Source of the DNA: JANOGU01 sp031406135
GTDB lineage: Bacteria; Pseudomonadota; Alphaproteobacteria; Rhodobacterales; Rhodobacteraceae
Reading direction: 5' to 3'
NCBI GenBank assembly: GCA_031406135.1
Contig: JANOGU010000297.1
Location: forward strand, 1 to 23,665
Length of the DNA stretch: 23,665 nucleotides
Shown here: positions 17,956-23,665 of the stretch, in pieces
Numbering within the stretch: position 1 is the first letter of the stretch
How the letters are laid out: every line of letters starts with the position of its first letter
The notes under the pieces: model-generated
Told to the model about the DNA's origin: nothing
What the model saw: only the letters and a program-made list of their open reading frames with translations
Database searches by the model: none
Translations under genes and position numbers: made by a program

Positions 17956-18359
17956 CCCATCAGGTGCTGCACCCCAGTCACTGGAAACCCGCCCGGGGCT
18001 ATTCGAACGGCATCGCCGCCCGCGGCCGGATGGTGTTCACCGGCGGCCTCGTCGGCTGGAACGCGGACTGCGTCTTCGAAACCGACGACTTCGCCGGGCA
18101 GGCCGCGCAGGCGCTGGAGAACATCGTGGCGGTGCTGGCGGAAGCGGGCGCGCGGCCGGAGCACCTCGTGCGGCTGACCTGGTTCGTGACCTCCAAGGCG
18201 GACTACCTCGCCAGCCTCAAAACCCTCGGCGCCGCCTACAAGCGCATCCTCGGCCGGCACTTCCCGGCGATGGCGCTCGTTCAAGTCGTGGCCCTGGTCG
18301 AGGACCGCGCCAAGGTCGAGATCGAGGCCACCGCCGTCATCCCGGAGGAGGCGCCATGA
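17952..18359 (+). CDS. RidA (YjgF/YER057c/UK114)-family protein, without the canonical Arg
   Basis: A 135-residue RidA-fold protein. The family pattern is clear: YSNGIAARGRMVFTGGLVGW, ALENIVAVLAEAG, LVRLTWFVTSKADYL and the C-terminal KVEIEATAVI. In enamine/imine deaminases an Arg (Arg105 of E. coli RidA, in a PARS context) binds the substrate carboxylate. Here that position is Met107 (FPAMALV), so the canonical 2-aminoacrylate deaminase activity is doubtful. A RidA-like protein in an anthranilate cluster suggests removal of the ring amino group as ammonia from an enamine-CoA intermediate, whose carboxylate is esterified and would not need the Arg. That link is my inference. It overlaps both neighbours by ATGA. 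Confidence 0.9.
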   Translation: MTHQVLHPSHWKPARGYSNGIAARGRMVFTGGLVGWNADCVFETDDFAGQAAQALENIVAVLAEAGARPEHLVRLTWFVTSKADYLASLKTLGAAYKRILGRHFPAMALVQVVALVEDRAKVEIEATAVIPEEAP

Positions 18360-19969
18360 TCCTCGGACCCACCGGACACAGCGACAGCTTCACGAGAGAT
18401 CGCCTGCCCCCGGCCGACCAATGGCCGGTGCTCACCCCGCCAGACTATCCGGAATGGCTCAACGCCGCCGTCGAACTGACCGACCGCATGGTCGGGAAGG
18501 GCCACGGCGACCGCATCGCGCTGATCGGCAACGGGCGCAGCCGGACCTACAAGGAACTCACCGACTGGTCCAACCGCATCGCCCATGCGCTGGCCGCCGA
18601 CTACGGCGTGAAGCCCGGCAACCGCGTGCTGATCCGCTCGGCCAACAACCCGGCCATGGTCGCCTGCTGGCTGGGCGCCACCAAGGCCGGGGCGGCCGTG
18701 GTCAACACCATGCCGATGCTGCGTTCCGGAGAACTGACCCAGATCGTGGACAAGGCCGAGATCAGCCACGCCCTCTGCGACACCCGGCTGATGGAAGACC
18801 TCGTCACCTGCGCCAAGACCTCCCGCTTCCTGAAAGCCGTCGTGGGCTTCGACGGCACCGCCAACCACGATGCCGAACTGGACCGCGCCGCGCTGCGCCA
18901 CGGCGTCCGCTTCGACGCCCCGCCCACGGGCCGCGACGACGTGGCGCTCTTGGGCTTCACCTCCGGCACCACCGGCGAGCCCAAGGCCACGATGCACTTC
19001 CACCGCGACCTCCTCATCATCGCCGACGGCTATGCGAGGGAAGTCCTGAACGTCACCCCCGACGACGTCTTCGTCGGCTCCCCGCCCTTGGCCTTCACCT
19101 TCGGCCTCGGCGGTCTCGCGATCTTCCCGCTGCGCTTCGGCGCCGCCGCGGCGCTGCTGGAACAGGCCAGCCCGCCCAACCTGATCCAGATCATCGAGGA
19201 ACACCGTGCCACCGTCTGCTTCACCGCCCCCACCGCCTACCGCGTGATGCTGAAGGCGATGGCCGAAGGCGCCGACCTGTCGTCCCTCCGCGCCGCGGTC
19301 AGCGCGGGCGAAACCCTGCCCGCGCCGGTCTACACAGAATGGATGGAACGCACCGGCAAGCCCATGCTCGACGGCATCGGCGCCACCGAGATGCTGCACA
19401 TCTTCATCTCCAACCGCTTCGACGACCACCACCCGGGCTGCACCGGCCGCCCGGTGACCGGCTACCGCGCCAGGATCGTGGACGACGAGATGAACGAGCT
19501 CCCCCGCGGCGAGACCGGCCGCCTTGCCGTGCAGGGCCCCACCGGCTGCCGCTACCTCGCCGACGACCGCCAGCGCAAATACGTGCGCGATGGCTGGAAC
19601 CTGACCGGAGACAGCTTCTGGCAGGACGAGGACGGCCGCTTCCACTTCGCCGCTAGGTCCGACGACATGATCGTCTCCGCCGGCTACAACATCGCCGGGC
19701 CGGAGGTGGAGGCGGCGCTGCTCTCTCACCCTTCGGTGCTGGAATGCGCCGTGATCGGCGCGGCGGACGGGGAGCGGGGCCAGGTGGTGGAGGCGCATGT
19801 CGTGCTGGCCGCGGGCCAGACGGCCGATGACCGGATGGTCAAGACGCTCCAGGACCACGTGAAAGCGACCATCGCCCCGTACAAATACCCGCGCCGCGTG
19901 GTCTTCACCGACGCGCTCCCCAAGACCCAGACCGGCAAGATCCAGCGCTTCCGGCTGAGGCAGCCATGA
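18356..19969 (+). CDS. abmG: 2-aminobenzoate (anthranilate)-CoA ligase
   Basis: An adenylate-forming ligase of 537 residues that activates anthranilate with ATP and CoA to 2-aminobenzoyl-CoA, the entry step. The P-loop-like motif is FTSGTTGEPKATMHFHRD (Thr202 to Lys210 in its core), followed by SPPLAFTFGLGG. Motif A5 is GIGATEMLHIF, A8 contains GWNLTGDSFWQDEDGRFHF, and A10 is LPKTQTGKIQRF with catalytic Lys528. The aryl-CoA ligase pattern, plus the fused 2-aminobenzoyl-CoA enzyme in the same operon, points to anthranilate; benzoate or another aryl acid is the alternative. It overlaps RidA and TDO by ATGA at each end. Family certain, substrate strongly inferred from context. Confidence 0.9.
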   Translation: MILGPTGHSDSFTRDRLPPADQWPVLTPPDYPEWLNAAVELTDRMVGKGHGDRIALIGNGRSRTYKELTDWSNRIAHALAADYGVKPGNRVLIRSANNPAMVACWLGATKAGAAVVNTMPMLRSGELTQIVDKAEISHALCDTRLMEDLVTCAKTSRFLKAVVGFDGTANHDAELDRAALRHGVRFDAPPTGRDDVALLGFTSGTTGEPKATMHFHRDLLIIADGYAREVLNVTPDDVFVGSPPLAFTFGLGGLAIFPLRFGAAAALLEQASPPNLIQIIEEHRATVCFTAPTAYRVMLKAMAEGADLSSLRAAVSAGETLPAPVYTEWMERTGKPMLDGIGATEMLHIFISNRFDDHHPGCTGRPVTGYRARIVDDEMNELPRGETGRLAVQGPTGCRYLADDRQRKYVRDGWNLTGDSFWQDEDGRFHFAARSDDMIVSAGYNIAGPEVEAALLSHPSVLECAVIGAADGERGQVVEAHVVLAAGQTADDRMVKTLQDHVKATIAPYKYPRRVVFTDALPKTQTGKIQRFRLRQP

Positions 19970-20799
19970 CCGGCTACGACCCCGCCTCCGAAGGCGCGCA
20001 GATGTCCTTCGACGGGCGCATGTCCTATGCCGACTACCTGCGGCTCGACGCCATCCTGGGCGCGCAAACCCGGCTGTCGGATGCGCATGACGAGATGCTG
20101 TTCATCATCCAGCACCAGACCTCTGAATTGTGGATGCGGCTCGCCATCCACGAGATCGCCGCCGCCCGCGACCACATCTCGCGGGGCGACGTGCCGCCGG
20201 CGATGAAGATGCTGGCCCGCGTCAGCCGCATCCTGGAGCAGCTCAACAACGCCTGGGACGTGCTGCGCACGATGACGCCCTCCGACTACACCCGGTTCCG
20301 CGAAAGCCTCGGCCAGTCCTCGGGCTTCCAGTCCTGGCAGTACCGGCTGATCGAATACATGCTCGGCAACCGCAACGTCGCCATGCTGCGCCCGCACACC
20401 CACAAGCCCGACACCCTCGCGCTGCTGGAGGGCGAACTGGCGCAACCCTCGCTCTACGACGTGGCACTCCGCCACGCCCACCGCTCCGGCGTGCCGATGC
20501 CGGAAGAGATCCTGACGCGCGACACCCGGCAGACCCACTCGGTCCACGAGGGCGTCATCGCCGCGTGGAAGACCGTCTACCAGGACACCGCCCGCCATTG
20601 GGCGCTCTACGAGATGGCCGAGAAGCTGGTGGACCTCGAGGACTACTTCCGCCGCTGGCGCTTCAACCACGTCACGACCGTGGAGCGCGTCATCGGCTTC
20701 AAACGCGGCACCGGCGGCACCGGCGGGGTCAGCTACCTCAAGCGGATGCTGGAGGTGGAGCTGTTCCCGGAGCTGTGGCGGGTCAGGACGGAGTTGTAG
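19966..20799 (+). CDS. kynA: Tryptophan 2,3-dioxygenase
   Basis: The heme enzyme that opens the indole ring of L-tryptophan to N-formylkynurenine. The 277-residue protein has the family signature YADYLRLDAILGAQ, the distal-site His50 in IIQHQTSELWMRL, FRESLGQSSGFQSWQYR and the proximal heme ligand His235 in FNHVTTVERVIGF. The C-terminal GTGGTGGVSYLKRML loop closes the active site. Length is typical of bacterial TDO. It is the last gene of the operon and overlaps the ligase stop by ATGA. Its presence links tryptophan breakdown to the anthraniloyl-CoA route. Kynurenine formamidase and kynureninase, needed in between, are not in this window. Confidence 0.97.
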   Translation: MTGYDPASEGAQMSFDGRMSYADYLRLDAILGAQTRLSDAHDEMLFIIQHQTSELWMRLAIHEIAAARDHISRGDVPPAMKMLARVSRILEQLNNAWDVLRTMTPSDYTRFRESLGQSSGFQSWQYRLIEYMLGNRNVAMLRPHTHKPDTLALLEGELAQPSLYDVALRHAHRSGVPMPEEILTRDTRQTHSVHEGVIAAWKTVYQDTARHWALYEMAEKLVDLEDYFRRWRFNHVTTVERVIGFKRGTGGTGGVSYLKRMLEVELFPELWRVRTEL

Positions 20800-20804
20800 A
20801 TAAT

Positions 20805-20914
20805 GCGCCTCCCCTCCCCTCGTGGGAGGGGATGGGGGAGGGGGCACCCGGCCCGGGCCGCGGAACCCCCCACCCTCTCCCTCCCCACGAGGGGGAGGGA
20901 AGCGCACCTGGCGG
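20805..20914. repeat. GC-rich imperfect inverted repeat between convergent genes
   Basis: The left arm (20805-20850, starting gcgcctcccctcccctcgtg) and right arm (about 20866-20914) are imperfect reverse complements around a CCCGGGCC centre. It could fold into a long stem of about 45 bp arms. It lies between the ends of kynA and the minus-strand thioesterase, where a bidirectional transcription barrier would fit, but no T-run follows. The same unit recurs at 21470-21522, which shows a dispersed repeat. Confidence 0.85.
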
Positions 20915-20938
20915 GATGATTCGATTGCCTCGGCGCGG

Positions 20939-21397
20939 TCAGGACGGCGCCCGCACCGGCCGGTGCTCCTGCACCGCCACCTCCCCCGCCTCCAGATACG
21001 ACACCAGCTTCGCCCGCACGTCGTCGCGCCAGGGCATCGAGGTGTTGTTGTCCAGATGGCTCGCCGCCAGCACCTGATGCCCCGACCAGCGCATCTGGTC
21101 GCCGCAACTCACGGTATGCTCGATCGTCACCGACGACCGGCCCACCTTCGTCACCTTCAGCGTGAAGGTCAGAAGGTCGCCGAAGAACGACGGCTTGGAA
21201 AAGTTGCAGGTCAGGTGCACCGTCGGCGTGCCCCAGCGCTCGTTCCAGATGATCTCGTGCCAGGGAAAGCCGATGTGCTTCCAGAACTCCTCGATCACGC
21301 CGTTCAGCATGTTTAGGTAGGACGGGTAGTAGGCGGTGCCGGAGATGTCGCAATCGCCGAAATTGAGCATCCGGGTGGTGGTGAAGCTGGCGGTCAT
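20939..21397 (-). CDS. Acyl-CoA thioesterase, hotdog type (second copy in the region)
   Basis: A 152-residue hotdog thioesterase. The N-terminal LNFGDCDISGTAYYPSYLNM parallels the DPAG region of the operon-encoded enzyme, with Asp17 in the catalytic position. The Pro-Ala of the usual motif is Ile-Ser here, so substrate choice may differ. The middle TCNFSKPSFFGDLL and central helix are typical. It has an extra C-terminal tail. An AGGA sequence about nine bases before the ATG supports the start at 21397. It runs convergent to kynA with a large inverted repeat between. It may work on aryl-CoA esters of the neighbouring pathway or on unrelated acyl-CoAs. Confidence 0.88.
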   Translation of the reverse strand: MTASFTTTRMLNFGDCDISGTAYYPSYLNMLNGVIEEFWKHIGFPWHEIIWNERWGTPTVHLTCNFSKPSFFGDLLTFTLKVTKVGRSSVTIEHTVSCGDQMRWSGHQVLAASHLDNNTSMPWRDDVRAKLVSYLEAGEVAVQEHRPVRAPS

Positions 21398-21469
21398 GGC
21401 GGGTCCTGTCGCGCTGCGGTCGCGCAGAGACTATGCGCTGGCCTGACCGAGGGAAACCGGGAGGACGAA

Positions 21470-21522
21470 GCGCCTCCCCTCCCCCTCGTGGGGAGGGGAT
21501 GGGGGTGGGGGGGCACCCGGCC
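21470..21522. repeat. Second copy of the GC-rich repeat unit
   Basis: This stretch (starting gcgcctcccctccccctcgtg and ending gcacccggcc) matches the left arm at 20805-20850 with only small length differences in the C and G runs. It contains an internal hairpin (ctcccc..cgtg..ggggag). It lies upstream of the minus-strand thioesterase gene. A third, inverted half copy is the right arm of the 20805-20914 repeat. Confidence 0.8.
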
Positions 21523-21636
21523 GCGCGCTGCGTCCTGCCGCAGATCGTGAAGCCGGCGCGCGGGGTCTTAAGCTATTGAGATTCCCTAACAAACCCCTAA
21601 TCGAATCGCGCAAGGGCTTGAAATCCCTGGCATACG

Positions 21637-21661
21637 GAAATGTCCCACCGTGGGACATTTC
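21637..21661. repeat. Perfect 25 bp palindrome (12 bp arms, one central base)
   Basis: The arms GAAATGTCCCAC and GTGGGACATTTC flank a single C. It lies 14 bp past the stop of the downstream ABC ATPase (minus strand), in an AT-rich pocket. Read on the minus strand it could form a terminator-like hairpin with a short T-run (ATTTCC) for the ABC operon. Alternatively it is a dispersed palindrome or a regulator site. Confidence 0.75.
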
Positions 21662-21674
21662 GCCTCTTGGCCGC

Positions 21675-22466
21675 TCACCCCCAGACCTGCTCCGGATCCG
21701 GTAACGGAATCGCCTCCAGCAACTCCCGGGTACAGGCCGCCTCCGGCGCGGCGAAGAGGTCCGCCGTGGGGCGGTTCTCGACGATCATCCCGCGATCCAT
21801 CACCACGGTGCGGGAACACAGGCGCCGGACCACCGACAGGTCGTGGCTGATGAAGGCGAGCGTCAGCCCCAGATCGCGCACCAGCCCCTCCAGCAGGTTC
21901 AGCACCTGCGCCTGCGACGAGACATCGAGCCCCGAGACGATCTCGTCGCAGAGGATGAAGTCGGGGCGCAGCGCGATGGCCCGCGCGATCCCCACCCGCT
22001 GCCGCTGCCCGCCGCTGAGCTCGTGCGGATAGCGGTGGCGGAAAGCGCGGGGCAGGCCGACCTGGTCCAGCGCCTCCTCCACAAGGGTAGGCAGGCCGTG
22101 CAGGGCCAGAGGCCCGGCGATGATCCGGCCGACGGTGAGGCGGGGGTTGAGCGCGGACATCGGGTCCTGGAAGATCATCTGGAACCGCCGCCGCAACGGC
22201 CGCAGCGCGGCCTCGGGCAGGTGGGTGATGTCCTGCCCGTCGAAGCGGACACTGCCCCCGGTCGGTTCCAGCAGCCGCACCATCGCCCGGCCCAGCGTCG
22301 ACTTGCCCGACCCCGAACCGCCCACGATCCCGGTCACGCTGCCTTTCGGCAAGGTGAGGCTCAGCCCTTTCAGGATCTCGATCCGTGGCGCCCGCCCGAA
22401 CAGCGGCCGGACATTCAGGTCCGGCAGCGAGAGATGCAGGCCCTCCACCTCGACCATCGCGGTCAT
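21675..22466 (-). CDS. ABC transporter ATP-binding protein, DppF/OppF type
   Basis: The second ATPase of a peptide/nickel-type importer, 263 residues. Walker A is GGSGSGKS (49-56), the Q-loop is MIFQDPMSALNPRLTVG, the signature is LSGGQRQR (150-157) and Walker B ends in ILCDEIVSGLDVS (Asp174, Glu175), followed by FISHDLSVVRRL. The segment PLFGRAPRIEILKGLSL before Walker A is typical of DppF. The C-terminal oligopeptide-family extension is short. The ATG at 22466 overlaps the previous ATPase's stop by ATGA; a second Met lies three codons in. It is the last gene of its operon and is followed by a perfect palindrome. The substrate is unknown. Confidence 0.93.
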   Translation of the reverse strand: MTAMVEVEGLHLSLPDLNVRPLFGRAPRIEILKGLSLTLPKGSVTGIVGGSGSGKSTLGRAMVRLLEPTGGSVRFDGQDITHLPEAALRPLRRRFQMIFQDPMSALNPRLTVGRIIAGPLALHGLPTLVEEALDQVGLPRAFRHRYPHELSGGQRQRVGIARAIALRPDFILCDEIVSGLDVSSQAQVLNLLEGLVRDLGLTLAFISHDLSVVRRLCSRTVVMDRGMIVENRPTADLFAAPEAACTRELLEAIPLPDPEQVWG

Positions 22467-23311
22467 TGGCCGACCTCCGCCCGGACGGCGGCGATCACCT
22501 CGTCCGGCACCGGCCGCAGCGAGGCGTCGGGGTCGGTGTAGCGGGGGGTCGCCGCGAGCAGCGCGCGGGCGTAGGGGTGGGCCGGGCCGCGGAAGAACGG
22601 GCCGATTTCGCTCTCCTCCACCACCTTGCCGCCGTAGAGGACCGACAGGCTCTGGCACACTTTCGAGACCACGCCGAGATCGTGGGTGACGAACAGGATC
22701 GCGGTTCCGTGGCGGGCCTGCATGCCCCCGATCAGCCGCAGGATCTGCTTCTGCACGGTCACGTCCAGCGCCGTGGTCGGCTCGTCGGCGACGATCAGCT
22801 TCGGCTCGGCGGCGAAGGCGGAGGCGATCAGCACCCGCTGGCGCATGCCGCCCGACAGCTCGTGCGGATAGGCGCGCAGCACCCGCGCCGGTTCGGCGAT
22901 CTGAACCTCGCCAAGCAGTTCCTCGGCCCGGGCATCCGCCCGCCGCCGGTCCCAGCCGAGGATGTCCACCAGCCGGTCGGTGATCTGCGGGCCGATCCGG
23001 TGGACCGGGTTCAGCGCGGTCAGCGGGTCCTGCGGGATCAGGGCGCAGCTGGCCCCGACCAGGCGCCGCCTCTGCCTCGGGGGCAGCGACAGGAGGTCAA
23101 CCCCGTCCAGCACGATCCGCCCCGCCGACACCTCCACCGCCCGCGGCAGGATGCCGAGGATCGCCTTGCCGATCATCGACTTGCCAGCGCCGCTCTCACC
23201 CACAAGGCCGTGGACGCGGCCAGCCGGCACCGCAAGCGAAACGTCCCGCAGGACCGGCACGCCCCCGTCGCGCAACCGGGCGCTGAGGCCCTCGACCGAC
23301 AGGAAGCTCAT
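22463..23311 (-). CDS. ABC transporter ATP-binding protein, DppD/OppD type
   Basis: The first ATPase of the importer, 282 residues. Walker A is GESGAGKS (38-45), the Q-loop is ALIPQDPLTALNPVHRIG, the signature is LSGGMRQR (152-159) and Walker B ends in LIVADEPTTALDVTV (Asp176, Glu177), then FVTHDLGVV. The C-terminal GPAHPYARALLAATPRY is the oligopeptide/dipeptide HPYT region. The start is set by ATGA overlap with the preceding permease stop. Together with the next ATPase it would power a permease pair. In this window the adjoining permease gene appears damaged, so whether the transporter works is uncertain. Confidence 0.93.
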   Translation of the reverse strand: MSFLSVEGLSARLRDGGVPVLRDVSLAVPAGRVHGLVGESGAGKSMIGKAILGILPRAVEVSAGRIVLDGVDLLSLPPRQRRRLVGASCALIPQDPLTALNPVHRIGPQITDRLVDILGWDRRRADARAEELLGEVQIAEPARVLRAYPHELSGGMRQRVLIASAFAAEPKLIVADEPTTALDVTVQKQILRLIGGMQARHGTAILFVTHDLGVVSKVCQSLSVLYGGKVVEESEIGPFFRGPAHPYARALLAATPRYTDPDASLRPVPDEVIAAVRAEVGQ

Positions 23312-23665
23312 CGCAGCACCGGGTCGAAACGGTCCTTCAGCCCCTCGCCCAACTGGCTGAAGCTGAGGACGGTGAGAAACAGCGCGACCAGCGGGAACAC
23401 CAGCACCCACCAGGCCTGGTGGATCGAGGTGCGGCCTTCCGCGATCATCCCGCCCCAGGTCGGATCGTCGGTGGAAATCGACAGGTTCACGAAGGACAGG
23501 ATCGCCGCGACGATCACCGCGATGCCCATTTCCACGTCGTCGTGTCCGGCGCTGAGCCCGTCGGCGGCGAGCCGCGCGACCTGCGGGGCGTAGTGGTGCA
23601 GCATCTCCTGATTGAGCGCGAAGCCTCCGGCGCACAGGATCACGCCCTTGCGCGCGCGGGCGAAG
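23308..23665 (-). pseudogene. Chimeric frame: FAD-dehydrogenase-like fragment joined to the C-terminus of a DppC-type ABC permease (5' end outside window)
   Basis: The last ~75 residues (VEMGIAVIVAAILSF, DDPTWGGMIAEGR, FPLVALFLTVLSF, GEGLKDRFDPVLR) are the standard C-terminus of a DppC-family permease. The stop overlaps the DppD-type start by ATGA. The upstream 43 residues in the same frame, ARKGVILCAGGFALNQEML and onwards to GHDD, do not look like a membrane permease. They match the style of FAD-dependent fumarate-reductase/ketosteroid-dehydrogenase-like proteins, where KGVILAxGGF is followed by N-x-x-M and APxL. The join is near 23535/23536. I infer a deletion fusing two genes, or an assembly join. 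If only the edge is considered it would be annotated as a partial permease. Confidence 0.65.

Noticed and set aside
18281..19858. Minus-strand open frame (525 codons) opposite the CoA ligase
   Set aside because: Mirror of a well-supported ligase gene with intact motifs; no recognisable protein features.
20800..21675. CRISPR array suggested by repeated GC-rich units
   Set aside because: Only three units, one inverted, with a gene between them and no regular spacers.
22463..23635. Long N-terminal extension of the DppD-type ATPase (frame open to 23635)
   Set aside because: The extension is Arg-rich shadow of the upstream frame; the ATPase fold begins at the ATG at 23311, which overlaps the permease stop.

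Overview
The window looks like chromosome from a GC-rich alphaproteobacterium, most likely of the Rhodobacterales (Rhodobacteraceae/Paracoccaceae). The reasons are the high GC content, densely packed genes with ATGA overlaps, and a housekeeping run of Ubi-type hydroxylase, amidase, DapC-like aminotransferase, ftsK and lolA that I recall from that order. This is inference from gene content; no database was consulted.

Positions 1-9683 are mostly housekeeping. A UbiH/Coq6-family flavin hydroxylase is cut by the left edge. It is followed by a divergent amidase, a DapC-type aminotransferase directly upstream of ftsK, a gene-poor 350 bp stretch, two small paralogous genes of unknown function, and lolA. 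lolA converges on a lipoprotein with a lytic-transglycosylase-like motif. Next come a 109-residue remnant of an AEC-type transporter and hspQ.

Positions 9726-20799 hold the main accessory system: a two-armed catabolic cluster for anthranilate through its CoA thioester. The minus arm has a Glu/Glu enoyl-CoA hydratase and a 3-hydroxyacyl-CoA dehydrogenase. The plus arm has ten overlapping genes: fused 2-aminobenzoyl-CoA monooxygenase/reductase, SDR, MarR regulator, a second crotonase, acyl-CoA dehydrogenase, cupin, hotdog thioesterase, RidA-family protein, 2-aminobenzoate-CoA ligase and tryptophan 2,3-dioxygenase. The expected route is tryptophan to N-formylkynurenine (TDO), then anthranilate (formamidase and kynureninase, not in the window), anthraniloyl-CoA (ligase), a dearomatised oxo-cyclohexene-carboxyl-CoA (fused enzyme), then ring opening and beta-oxidation. 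Between the arms lie two copies of a 12 bp palindrome, a good candidate operator for the cluster's MarR protein. Several accessory proteins carry altered active sites: a crotonase without the two Glu and a RidA without the key Arg. They could serve the poorly understood steps after dearomatisation.

Positions 20800-23665 hold GC-rich inverted repeats, a second hotdog thioesterase on the minus strand, a perfect 12 bp-arm palindrome, and the 3' end of a minus-strand peptide/nickel-type ABC importer operon (two ATPases). At the right edge the expected DppC-type permease appears chimeric: its C-terminal ~75 residues are fused in frame to what looks like a piece of an FAD-dependent dehydrogenase. 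That suggests a deletion fusion or an assembly join.
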